A stretch of DNA of 21,095 nt from a virus, in the IMG/VR virus record IMGVR_UViG_3300036761_000167, positions 1 through 21,095 of that record; one strand, 5' to 3'. Position 1 is the first letter of the stretch, and the number at the start of each line of letters is the position of its first letter. Below, one piece after another: positions 7,401-15,361 of this stretch. Position numbers and translations under genes: made by a program. The notes under the pieces are model-generated. The model made no database searches. It was not told where the DNA came from and worked only from the letters and a program-made list of their open reading frames with translations.

Positions 7401-10400
7401 GACGTTGCGGGTCGTGTCGCTGAACCGCTGGCGCCCGAACGGAACGGCGTCCACGTTGTGGCTGATGGTCGGCGCACGGTCGATGGTGTAGAGGCCGGTG
7501 GACGCGTCACGCTTGAAGCCCCACGCGACCTCCTCCTTCGGGCGAAAGCCGATTTTCCACAGCGGCGTCTTGGTCGCCTCCATGACATCGGGAGCGCCCA
7601 GCTTGACGTCGCTGAAGTGGGCGGTCTCGGGCGGGTTGCCCTTGTTACCCGGAATTTCAATGCCATCGTAGCCCTGCGCCTCCAGTTGCGCGCGGAGCTT
7701 CTGCGCCTCGACCTTCAGCTCCTCGGCCCGCGCTGCCCACTGCTCGGGCGGCAGGGCCTTGCCCGCCTTGTCCTTGTTGGGGGCTTGGAAGTAGTCGAAC
7801 TTCTTGCGGGTCAGGGCAAACGGGTTCTTCAGCTCGGCCTCGGCGCCGTAGACCTTCCCGGCGGTGCCCGCGTACCGCTCAGCGGCGGGGCGGCTGGTGG
7901 TCGTGAAGGCACCGAACTGACTGGTGGCGTTGTCGAACTGGCGGGCGGCCGGGTCAGCGGATGCGGAGGACAGCCCGGTGTCGGGGCTGCCGTGGAACCG
8001 CGTCGGGGCCTTGGGCATCCCGGGGTGCTCCATGTAGACGACGTCAGGCGTGCCGCCCTTCCAGCCGTCCGGCGCGTAGGCCGGGTTCCACGGCTCACGG
8101 CGCGTGACCTTGAACCCGCCCTTGGCGTACAACTCGGGGAGGCGCCCGGTCTCATCGAACGCGTCACCCTTGGTGGCGCCCAGTGCGTGGAAGTGCGGGA
8201 CCAGCTTCTCGATGACGCCCTTCTCGGTCCCGGCGTTGAAGACGGACACGAGGTCGCCGTCCGCCTTGATGGCGAACCCGGCCTTGCCGTCAGCCGACAG
8301 CCAGAGCTTCATGTGGCGATACTCGCCCTTCGGGTAGCGGTAGACGGTCTCGCCGACCGAACGGCCGTTCGACTTGACGACCTTCTGCGCCTTGGTGACG
8401 GCCGCAAAGAACTTCTCGTGCGAGACCGGGGTGAACCCTGCCTGCGCGAGGGCCTGCTGGGCGTCGGCCACGGCGGCCTTCTCGCGGGCGACCAGCTCGG
8501 CGGCGGTCACGACACGCTGCTCGCCAGTGGTGGAGTTGCGGGCCATGAAGTCACGCAGCGGCTTCAGGGCCGGATGGGCCAGCTCGGCCGCTGTCGCGCT
8601 CCGGGAGATGGCGCCGCGCTCAATCTCCTTCTCCAGCTCCTTGACCAGCGTTTCGAGCTGGTCCTTGCCGCCGGTCGCGTGACCGATGGTGGCGATGTGC
8701 CCGTACCGCATGGTCAGGTTGTTCCACTCCTGCGTGGCCGTGGCGATGGGGTCCTCGATGGACTTCGCCTCGTTCTTCAGTGCACCACGGATGTTGGCTA
8801 CGATGGCCTCTGCGGTGGCGCGGTCCAGCGTCTCAGGCGACATGAGGACAGCGTCCCGCAGGGTGAGCGTGCCGTCGTACATGGCTTGGTTGATGGCGGC
8901 GCGGGCCTTCTCGAACCCGACCTCGGCGCGCTTGTAGGTGATAGCGTGCAGAGCGGACCGCTGGTTGAACGACATGGTCGTCAGGCGCTTCTCCCAGTAG
9001 GGCACGTCCTTCCCAAAGACAGAGGCCATGCGACCTGCGAGGTTGACCTCCTCCTCAGCCGTAAAGGTGTTCTTCATGATGCGCTGCATGTGGTCAGTCA
9101 GCTCGGTGACGGCGTCACGCCCGGCGTTCTGGGCGAGCACGCCGGAGACGTCATCCGGCGACGTGCGAGCAAGGTGCTCGGCAAGCCCCTCATTGAGCAT
9201 GTCGCGGGCGTAGGTCATCGTGACCATCTCGTCGGCCTTGTCCATGGCGTAGGTGGCCATCGCGCTGTCAATCTCAGTGGTGAGCCCGTGCTCACGAGCC
9301 AGCGCCCGGATATCCTTGATGGTCTGCGGCCCGTGGGAGCGCATCAGCGACTCGACGGCGACGCCGTTCTTCAGGTCGGTGACGGCCCGGGCGACGGACG
9401 AGGGCTTGTAGACGGCGAGCGGGTCGAACAGGCCGCGCGTGATACGGAAGATGGGGCCACTGACCTCGCCCTTCTGGACGGTGGCCACCACGACGGCCAG
9501 CTTCTCAGCGGTGGTCGTGGCGAGGTCCAGCTTCTCGGCCATCGAGGCGCCCTCGCCAGCCATTGTAATCAGGCGCGTGCCCGTGGTCAGTCCCAGCTTG
9601 GAGATGGACCCGGCGCCGAGGGTGGCGTAAGTCAGTGGGTCGAGCGCGGCGGAACCGATGATTTGCCCGACCGGGTTGCGGGTGACGCCCTGACCGTGGC
9701 TGATGATGTAGTCGTTGGCGTGCTGTCGGGACCAGAGGCCCGACTTCAGCGCGTTGGCGGCCTTGGTCTCGACATCGGAGACCTCCATCCCGGCGTCCAG
9801 ACGGACAGTGGACTCGCCGACGCGGTCGAGCTTCGTGTTGATGTTCTTGTCAATCCAGTCCTGCGCCTGCTGGTTGGTCCACTTGCCGGACGTGACGTTC
9901 TCGACGGCGAACTTCTCGTAGTCGTTGAACGAGTAGGGGGTCGAGGACCCGACGTGCGACATGTACTTGTTGGGGTTGTCGCGGATGTCGAGGAGCCGGG
10001 TGATGTTGGTGGACCCGCCTTCGCCCGGCTTGTGGCCGGAGTAGTACGGGTCGAGCAGGCTGACGTTGCCCGCGATGCCCTGCACCGTGTTGGAGCCGAG
10101 GCCGAGGAAGCCCTTGATGGCGCCACTGAGGGCACCACCCAGAGAGCCGACCCCGGTGCGGCCCATCGCCAGCTCCGGCGTCCCGCCGAGGAAGCTGTCG
10201 TGCATGGTGTCATCCAGCAACTTCTGATACTCGATATTGAAATCGGCCTTCAGGTTGCCACCGCCCAGCACGTCGGCGTCCGCGCGGGTCTTCAGGACCA
10301 GCCAGTCGCCGTACATGGCGGGGTCCTGCGTCTTCAGGATGGAGCCGATGTGGTTGAAGGTGTCGTCGGCCCCGCCCGGGACCCAGCCCAGCGGGATGTG

Positions 10401-10847
10401 CGACAGTACGGTTGCGCCAGCCTCGAACGGGGCGACGGCCAGTGAGCCCTGAAGGTGAAACGCCTCGCCTGCCATTCCAATTGCCTGTCCAAGCTGCCGC
10501 CCGCCCGCCACACCGCCGAGGAGCGAGCCATTGCCCTGCCCGAACAGCGCGTGGCCGAGGGAGTCGAGCCCGTGGCCGAACCTGTCCCATGGCGCCATGG
10601 CGTTGATTTCGGCCTGCGTGGCCTCGTGGTAGGAGCCGTCCGGGTTGATGGAGCCCTTGGGGTACGCGCCCGTCGCGGAGGAGTTGCCGAGTAGGTTTGG
10701 CACTCCAGCTCCGAACGACGCGCCGCCAGCCGGGGCAGGTGCGGCCAGAGAACCCGCCGATGGGGTCTGCGGCAGGGGCGGGGCCGTGGTCGTGGGCGTG
10801 GACGGAGTCGGCGAATTCGCCGGGCCTAGCTTGGTGTAATCAAGCAT
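4431..10847 (-). CDS. giant polyvalent virion protein with ADP-ribosyltransferase-like domain
   Basis: A 2138-residue protein, by far the largest gene here (6.4 kb). The N-terminus (about 1-50) is Pro/Thr/Ala/Gly-rich, followed by glycine-rich helices. Residues about 945-1080 read as an ART domain of the polyvalent-protein kind: RFHGSPD, then FGAFTTTSRPAAERYAG, VYGAEAELKNPF and GYDGIEIPG, matching the His / Tyr-with-Ala-x-x-Tyr-Ala / ELKNPF / GYDG spacing of that fold. A second possible ART-like stretch lies near 1744-1825 (YVYRVEKPG to HIPPEKTEMLG). The rest is mostly helical with no motif I recognise. It directly abuts the 832-residue gene (TAG then ATG) and lies between portal and scaffold, the usual place of MuF-type ejected proteins. 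Ejection into the host is inference; modification targets are unknown. Confidence 0.7.
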   Translation of the reverse strand: MLDYTKLGPANSPTPSTPTTTAPPLPQTPSAGSLAAPAPAGGASFGAGVPNLLGNSSATGAYPKGSINPDGSYHEATQAEINAMAPWDRFGHGLDSLGHALFGQGNGSLLGGVAGGRQLGQAIGMAGEAFHLQGSLAVAPFEAGATVLSHIPLGWVPGGADDTFNHIGSILKTQDPAMYGDWLVLKTRADADVLGGGNLKADFNIEYQKLLDDTMHDSFLGGTPELAMGRTGVGSLGGALSGAIKGFLGLGSNTVQGIAGNVSLLDPYYSGHKPGEGGSTNITRLLDIRDNPNKYMSHVGSSTPYSFNDYEKFAVENVTSGKWTNQQAQDWIDKNINTKLDRVGESTVRLDAGMEVSDVETKAANALKSGLWSRQHANDYIISHGQGVTRNPVGQIIGSAALDPLTYATLGAGSISKLGLTTGTRLITMAGEGASMAEKLDLATTTAEKLAVVVATVQKGEVSGPIFRITRGLFDPLAVYKPSSVARAVTDLKNGVAVESLMRSHGPQTIKDIRALAREHGLTTEIDSAMATYAMDKADEMVTMTYARDMLNEGLAEHLARTSPDDVSGVLAQNAGRDAVTELTDHMQRIMKNTFTAEEEVNLAGRMASVFGKDVPYWEKRLTTMSFNQRSALHAITYKRAEVGFEKARAAINQAMYDGTLTLRDAVLMSPETLDRATAEAIVANIRGALKNEAKSIEDPIATATQEWNNLTMRYGHIATIGHATGGKDQLETLVKELEKEIERGAISRSATAAELAHPALKPLRDFMARNSTTGEQRVVTAAELVAREKAAVADAQQALAQAGFTPVSHEKFFAAVTKAQKVVKSNGRSVGETVYRYPKGEYRHMKLWLSADGKAGFAIKADGDLVSVFNAGTEKGVIEKLVPHFHALGATKGDAFDETGRLPELYAKGGFKVTRREPWNPAYAPDGWKGGTPDVVYMEHPGMPKAPTRFHGSPDTGLSSASADPAARQFDNATSQFGAFTTTSRPAAERYAGTAGKVYGAEAELKNPFALTRKKFDYFQAPNKDKAGKALPPEQWAARAEELKVEAQKLRAQLEAQGYDGIEIPGNKGNPPETAHFSDVKLGAPDVMEATKTPLWKIGFRPKEEVAWGFKRDASTGLYTIDRAPTISHNVDAVPFGRQRFSDTTRNVLGQIIGPSKAESLTKPVESVEAYINTLRDGVTGQRLVKNIDQRFERSTFDAGIPKPISAAIMKRAKEVAGLDYSNVRGIKPENLWKEIHDIIPIDFRMANGAALDVHVVMDHLLQAAEGDFRIMGVTSALSQKARVALRHMPGPIQDGSNVSGQLTVGVYNKMRYVFNPMFVIQRVTDAPYYSVIEGIIPVGKGALSEANATLRAITENMGRTGLGRHFSMDMPEFATHSNFTEGIRSGFQQAGLDANKLTQIARAPDAIIANNMTNMLHARMGDIVEGALENLKTVAEQAADPQMRAEMLAEADRFRTNIDEITMHYNELAGRNLTRDEVGLQYTQDMLSGWRHTRVNPDGTLDHTMLLREGEWAVPNSIGEIQSFHPDDLAQEVGSGYADGAALRRDVTGHVEKVNGSFMLVKGEHDIPWLEEQLRTKMHLHPDVIKRALDYFGDTWDNYWARLAKPIDEGGLDISPHFAAEAQDIIAMEAKNRGMDPWEYMSGVMGSNIGGKGLDTHMGQLIEFLRAGKASQPLEEWTKVWRSHLDVSAQETLMQEFEKATGAVNPHIEPAQFEYVVPKSAPGAAPRPAVAALPKSFKVEPGYVYRVEKPGAAAGGIPDHIGVTTGKPTSFYNRNEGEAIFRVKEADVPGQIGPGRHIGGEDRLTVGHIPPEKTEMLGVDGVWHPMEADPYDNFFGNNFPQMVKERIVSGKPHPNPEVEGYMQALSKWVQDNIGAELGARTRSDLRDLVEKVPTTNAVNFNRTHGLVISLLKNKIQDAQQDVFRLAEMQTKRSVLERSLNHPLFGLYPSSYMWGKVLPESVKFLAKNPYAATYIINDVQRAIAVQREYDTDFDKKMSAVDNSSGAFLADYLTPSLPWSSHEARMSPLVRDIFNGKDPGAMWRDELATISPQRWVAQVVNTVEEIPGAVQSLQNEQAQQPALQSLINLPAPAGGAPAGGAALSGVDSSISGPTPAAALAPILADDLARLKELFVTAK
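4561..4580 (-). repeat. 20-base near repeat, C-terminal copy
   Basis: GCGCCGCCAGCCGGGGCGGG (plus strand) matches 10720-10739 at 19 of 20 bases. Both encode a PAPAGG segment, here near the C-terminus of the giant protein, with a further partial unit just beside it giving PAPAGGAPAGG. Confidence 0.7.
10720..10739 (-). repeat. 20-base near repeat, N-terminal copy
   Basis: GCGCCGCCAGCCGGGGCAGG (plus strand), the partner of 4561-4580. It encodes APAPAGGA near residue 40 of the giant protein. The two copies bracket almost the whole gene in direct orientation. Confidence 0.7.
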
Positions 10848-13346
10848 CTAACGAGCACCCGAATGATAATCCTTCGAGACGTCGTATGGCGTCGGGGCCG
10901 CAGTCGGGGCGGGTGTAGGCGTGACCGGCAGGTTGGTCGGCGTCGGCGTCGGTGTCGGCGTAACGGCTGTCGGCGTTGGAGTCGGCATCGGGCCAATCGG
11001 GCTCGGCTGCGCTGGAGGGGCACCCACGCCGGGCAGTGTACCAGCATTGGGACCTGCGGCGGGACCCTGACCTTGGAAGTGCGCCGCACCCTGCATGTTC
11101 TTCAGATAGGACGGCAGGCCCGGGACAACGAGAGTCTGTCCGCCGAAGTTGATGGTGGTTGGCTTGTCGTAGGCGCCCGGGGCGGTGGTGGTGCCCGGGT
11201 ACTGGAGGTCGGCCCGCAGCGCGGGGTTCGTGTTGCTCGCGCGCACGGCGTTGTCCAAGCTGTTCTCGTGCGCGGTCGTAACGACCTTCCACGCATCAGC
11301 GATGCGCGGGTCGTACGGGTCCTTGATGCCGAGACCGTTCATCGTCTGCGCGACGAACTGCTGCTGGAACGCCGGGTCATTGGCGAAGGCGGTCACTTGG
11401 TCGAGGGTCTGCGTCGCGGCCGTGGCCTTGACCGACGCGGCCAGAGGCGACGCGAAGGTGGTGCCCGGGACGAACCCGGCCTGAATACGGGACTGGCTGT
11501 ACCCCTGCGACTGCGCCCCCTGCACGGGGATGTCCGTCGGCGTGTCGGTGGACGCGATGACGTGGCCCTTGTCGTCCAGCGTGTTCTGCGTGACGGTCTG
11601 GGTGAACTTGTCGTCCTTGTAGGTCAGCGTGGTGGTCCCGATGACGTGGCCGTTGGCGTCGAGCGAGTTCTGCTTGACGCTGGCGCCGCCGGAGAAGTCG
11701 CCAGCATCGCGCTGTGCCTTCAACTGAGCGGCGAGCTGCGCGCCTGCGACGAGCGGGTTCCCGTCCTTGTCCTTCAGCCCGGCGGCTGCGACGGCGGGGT
11801 CCGCAATCTGCGCGGCGGGCGGCGAGACGTAGACGTCGCCCTTGTTGTCAATCTGGGTCGTCGCGCCATCCGCCAGCGGCGAGATGATGGACCACTGGGT
11901 CTTGCCCGTGTTGTCCTGATACGACCAGAGTGAAATGTCCTTGCCGCCGACCTTGTACGAAATCTGGTAGCCCGCCAGCCGAGGCGAAGCGCCCGGGTTG
12001 TTCGGGTCGGTGACGTACACGGAGTGGCCCGGCATCATGGCCATCACGGCCTTGCCGTCGGAGCCCGGGACCATGACGCCCGAGGCGGTGGGAGGGATGG
12101 CGCCAGCCGGGACGATGCCCAGCGCGCCCTGCCCGGTCGGGTCGTAGTTCCCGGCGTTGTCCACAGGAGCGTAGGCGAACCCAAGCGGGTTGGTCGCCAT
12201 TTCAAGAGCCTTCTGCTGGAGGACGGAGACGACCATTGCCGCCTCTGGGCTCACACCCGGGCGCGACAGCATGGACGAGCCGAAGGACGGGGCGTCCCCG
12301 GCATCTTGCCCCTGAAGGCGCAGCGCGTCGGCGGCAATCATGTCCTTCGAGCCTTGGTCGATGCCCGGGGTCTGGGCAAGCGTGCCGAGCTGCGTGGCGT
12401 AGATGTTGGACGCGTTCGTCTTGTCCATCTGGGAGGCGTTCGGGTCATTCATGACCTTCAGCCATGCGGTCTCGAAGTTGGTGTAGGACTCGGCGACCGG
12501 CCACACCTTCAAGTTCTGACCCCACGAGGCCATCGCGGACATGCCCTGCGCCGCATTGGCGTAGGCGGACACGAAGCCGCCCTTCTGCGCCTTGTCAGCG
12601 ATGAGGCTGTACCCGGCCACAGCGGACTTGATGTGCTGATTGAAATAGCCCTCGGTGAGCTGGCCGTCCCAGTGCGGGTCGCTTTTCTTGATGGTGTCGA
12701 GGAGCGCCCGGTACTTGTCCGGGTTCGCGTTGACGTCATTCGTCAACTGCGCCAGCAGCTCATCGCCATTGCCGGTGATGGACAGGCCCGTCGCCTTAGA
12801 CAGGTCGGACAGGGCGGTCGTCATCGCATCGCCGATTGCAATGTCGCTATTGGTGGTGTTGGTGACGAACGTGTTGAACGCGTCGGTCCGCGCCTTGTCG
12901 GCGTTCGCGTGGCTCTTGGCCTTCGCGCCCTCGATGAGCTGAGCCGCGTCCTTCTGGAGGGTGCGGTAGAACTCACTGTTCTTCGGGACCTTCTGTGCCC
13001 ACTTCAGGAAGAACTGCGCGTACGCGTTGTCGGACATCTTGCCCTGCACGTGCAGGACGTCAGCCTTCGACTGGGCGATGCCGTACTGAAGCTGCATGAT
13101 TTGGTTCTTGGCCTGCTCGTAGGTCGGGTCGCCCGGGTCCAGCCCCTCCTCCCGGGTCTTCCAGTACGCGAGCGCCATCTCGTCGGTGACTTTCTTCCCC
13201 TCGAAGGTGCCACCATTCCGCCACGCATCCATGATGAGCGAGTCCCTCTTTGCCACGTACTCGCGAGCGAGCGCGACGATTTGACCCGTGACATTCGGGG
13301 CTACCCGTGGCTGGAGGCCGAACGAGCCCCTACGACTCCGGGCCAT
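10848..13346 (-). CDS. 832-residue uncharacterised virion-associated protein
   Basis: I do not recognise a family. The N-terminal 400 residues are mostly helical (for example EFYRTLQKDAAQLIEGAKAK and KARTDAFNTFVTNT). The middle (about 400-600) is beta-rich with GHSVYVTDPNNPG and a Trp/Tyr-rich ISLWSYQDNTGKTQWS. A short internal duplication (QNSLDANGHVIGTT and QNTLDDKGHVIAST) falls near 560-600. The last 60 residues are a Pro/Thr tail of PTPTPT repeats. The start ATG overlaps the portal stop (TAATG) with AGGAAG just upstream, so it is translationally coupled to the portal. Position between portal and the giant protein suggests an internal or ejected head protein, or a portal-linked connector; this is inference only. 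Confidence 0.65.
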   Translation of the reverse strand: MARSRRGSFGLQPRVAPNVTGQIVALAREYVAKRDSLIMDAWRNGGTFEGKKVTDEMALAYWKTREEGLDPGDPTYEQAKNQIMQLQYGIAQSKADVLHVQGKMSDNAYAQFFLKWAQKVPKNSEFYRTLQKDAAQLIEGAKAKSHANADKARTDAFNTFVTNTTNSDIAIGDAMTTALSDLSKATGLSITGNGDELLAQLTNDVNANPDKYRALLDTIKKSDPHWDGQLTEGYFNQHIKSAVAGYSLIADKAQKGGFVSAYANAAQGMSAMASWGQNLKVWPVAESYTNFETAWLKVMNDPNASQMDKTNASNIYATQLGTLAQTPGIDQGSKDMIAADALRLQGQDAGDAPSFGSSMLSRPGVSPEAAMVVSVLQQKALEMATNPLGFAYAPVDNAGNYDPTGQGALGIVPAGAIPPTASGVMVPGSDGKAVMAMMPGHSVYVTDPNNPGASPRLAGYQISYKVGGKDISLWSYQDNTGKTQWSIISPLADGATTQIDNKGDVYVSPPAAQIADPAVAAAGLKDKDGNPLVAGAQLAAQLKAQRDAGDFSGGASVKQNSLDANGHVIGTTTLTYKDDKFTQTVTQNTLDDKGHVIASTDTPTDIPVQGAQSQGYSQSRIQAGFVPGTTFASPLAASVKATAATQTLDQVTAFANDPAFQQQFVAQTMNGLGIKDPYDPRIADAWKVVTTAHENSLDNAVRASNTNPALRADLQYPGTTTAPGAYDKPTTINFGGQTLVVPGLPSYLKNMQGAAHFQGQGPAAGPNAGTLPGVGAPPAQPSPIGPMPTPTPTAVTPTPTPTPTNLPVTPTPAPTAAPTPYDVSKDYHSGAR
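10936..10987 (-). repeat. Pro-Thr coding microrepeat
   Basis: Repeated GTCGGC/GTCGGT hexamers on the plus strand encode the PTPTPTPT tail of the 832-residue protein. Likely a flexible linker and prone to length change by slippage. Confidence 0.8.
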
Positions 13347-15313
13347 TACTTCCTACCGTACTTCGTGTTGTTCAGGATACGGCCGGAGAGCTTGCCACCT
13401 GCAATCATCGACTGGACCTGCGTGGACTGCGGGCCATTGGCCTGCGCGGTCGCACCTGCGGGACCCTGTGCGAAGGGCGAAGACTGGGCTCCGGCCACGT
13501 CCGGCGTCTGCGGAACCATGCCGTCTGCGGCCTGCCCGCCACCACCGAGGGGGTTCCCACCCGGGGTAGCCTGCCCAAGTGCAGCCTGAAGGTCGGCAGC
13601 GCCGGAGGCGGCCTGACCCTGAGCCTGCGCCTGCACGCCCTGCGGCGCCTGAGCGTTGGCCGCATTCAGCGCCGCCATGAGCTGGACCATGAGGTTGACT
13701 CGGTCCGGCCACAGCGTAGCGTCGGTGGACTCGCGGCGGATGATGTTCTGCTCCTGCTCCGGGTCATCGACACCGACGGCATCCATGCCTCGGGCCTGCG
13801 ACCAGAGCTTGGCGTTGACGAGGCTGGCGGCGCGGTTCGCGGTCTCCATCTCGTCGCGCGGGGAGAGCGACGGGTCCTGAATGTCAAGTCGCGGCATCCC
13901 ATTAGCGATGACGCGCTTGATGAACTGGCCGTTCTCGCCCTTCATGTTGGCCCACACCTTGCAGACCAGCTCCCACGTCTTGCGGTCCCACTCGTAGAAC
14001 AGCAGTCGGCGCATTGCAATCCGGGACTCGTAGTTGGCGACCAGCGCGTTGATGGCCTTCGAGCTGTTCAGGACCGCGCTCGGGGCGAGCCCCAGCAGCA
14101 GGTCATTCAGGCCCGAGATGATGGCCATTTCCCGGTCGATGCGCCCGAGGAACTGCTCCAATTGGAATTCGGCGATGTACGGAGCGATGGACTCGAACCT
14201 GTTGCCGGGTCCGGGGCTCACCGTCTGGTTGAGGATTGGCTTGACGTTCGCAGCACCGCGAGCTGGGGCGTTCTCGCCCGTGATTTGCCAGTAATCGCCA
14301 GCGGTGGCCTTCTGTATCATCTGCGCGCCCGCCGTGATGCGGGTCATCTTCTCGCGGATGAGCTGTTCCATATCGTGCAGCTCGGAACGTCCGGTTGGGG
14401 TGCCGGGAACGAACGTATTGAACAGCGGAACGTACGGCACGACGCCGTTGTAGTAGGCGTATTTCTCGTCGCGGACGACCTCGTTGCCGACGACGATGCA
14501 GTTCCACGTCTCCATCTTGGCGGGCGAGCCCTTCTTCCCGGGCTTCGTGACCTTGCGGTACCAGTAGTCCCAGACCTCGACGCGGGCCGGACCCCAGTTC
14601 AGCTCCGGGCGGGGGATGTCGGCGTACGCGGAGTCGATTGCTCCCGTCACCCACGGGACTATCGTCCCATCGGCCATGGACTTCGCGGTGATTTCGACGC
14701 TGTACCGCTCCATGGCGGACTTCGGGTCGATGAGCGTGACCTGCGCGGCCCACTCCAGCGTGTCGTAATTGTCATCCTTGAAGCCGAGGTACAGGTTGCG
14801 CGGGTTGATGATGACCTCGGCGCACGGGTACGCCTTGTCAAGGTCCGGGTAGACGAACGAGGCGGTTCGGCCGTACAGGCCCTTCACCGTGGCGCCCTTG
14901 TGGCGCTTCAACTGCCAGCCCTCGTCCACCTTCCATGACTCCCGGACTCGTTCAAGGGCGTTCGCGTTGTCGCGACCCTCCTCGGAGTCCTCGATGGCAA
15001 CGATGTTCTCGATGGGCTCGACCGCCTGAAGGGCGGCTGGGACCTCGACGTAGACCTGCGGGCTGTTCAGCGAGACGTGCGAGCGTCCATCGACCTTTAG
15101 GTTGGGGTCGTCGGGCCACAAATCGGCTCCGAACTGGGTGAAGGTGGTCGAATAGAACAAAGCGTCGTATCGCTTGCACTCGTCCGCGAAGGCGTCGTGT
15201 TCCAGCTTGATGCCCTGAATACGGCCCTGAAGCGCGCGTTGCAGCTCCATCTCGGACTTATCGCCCTCAGACAGGCCAATAACGAGCGTCAGGTCTTGGT
15301 ACTTGGGCTCCAC
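13346..15313 (-). CDS. portal protein
   Basis: A 655-residue portal (head-to-tail connector) protein, the dodecameric ring through which DNA is packed and released. Seen: an N-terminal helical region, DKAYPCAEVIINPRNLYLGF (about 158-177), a beta-rich middle with VEVWDYWYRKV and WNCIVVGNEVVRDEKY, PYVPLFNTFVPGTPTGRSEL, then the long helix region with GRSELHDMEQLIREKMTRIT and ISGLNDLLLGLAPSAVLNSSKAI split across about 300-430. The gly/gln/ala-rich C-terminus (about 555-640) is disordered. Size and layout fit podovirus- and P22-like portals. It begins at GTG 48 bases after the large terminase stop, with no strong ribosome site, and its stop overlaps the next start. Assignment rests on gene order plus these features. 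Confidence 0.85.
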   Translation of the reverse strand: MEPKYQDLTLVIGLSEGDKSEMELQRALQGRIQGIKLEHDAFADECKRYDALFYSTTFTQFGADLWPDDPNLKVDGRSHVSLNSPQVYVEVPAALQAVEPIENIVAIEDSEEGRDNANALERVRESWKVDEGWQLKRHKGATVKGLYGRTASFVYPDLDKAYPCAEVIINPRNLYLGFKDDNYDTLEWAAQVTLIDPKSAMERYSVEITAKSMADGTIVPWVTGAIDSAYADIPRPELNWGPARVEVWDYWYRKVTKPGKKGSPAKMETWNCIVVGNEVVRDEKYAYYNGVVPYVPLFNTFVPGTPTGRSELHDMEQLIREKMTRITAGAQMIQKATAGDYWQITGENAPARGAANVKPILNQTVSPGPGNRFESIAPYIAEFQLEQFLGRIDREMAIISGLNDLLLGLAPSAVLNSSKAINALVANYESRIAMRRLLFYEWDRKTWELVCKVWANMKGENGQFIKRVIANGMPRLDIQDPSLSPRDEMETANRAASLVNAKLWSQARGMDAVGVDDPEQEQNIIRRESTDATLWPDRVNLMVQLMAALNAANAQAPQGVQAQAQGQAASGAADLQAALGQATPGGNPLGGGGQAADGMVPQTPDVAGAQSSPFAQGPAGATAQANGPQSTQVQSMIAGGKLSGRILNNTKYGRK

Positions 15314-15361
15314 TAGGTGCGACTCACGGTGCGCTGAGTGTATGCCCGCTGATTGAGCGCG
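15314..15361 (-). other. 48-base gap between terminase and portal
   Basis: The only clear spacer in the packaging block. It contains short GC-rich sequence with one CTAG near the portal start. I see no strong Shine-Dalgarno site, hairpin or promoter in it. Confidence 0.4.

Noticed and set aside
6267-10445. A 1392-codon open frame on the plus strand, opposite the giant gene
   Set aside because: GC-rich third positions on the minus strand leave few stops in this antisense frame. The protein is Arg/Gly/Leu/Val-biased with no domain, and the opposite strand has clear motifs and gene overlaps. The other plus-strand open frames have the same cause.
10936-10987. Short regular repeats resembling a CRISPR or iteron array
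   Set aside because: The repeats are hexamers in frame with PTPTPT coding and have no spacers; simple coding microrepeats explain them.
12024-13589. Plus-strand open frame of 521 codons spanning the 832-residue gene and portal end
   Set aside because: It crosses the boundary of two well-supported minus-strand genes and has the same antisense composition; no ribosome site or motif.
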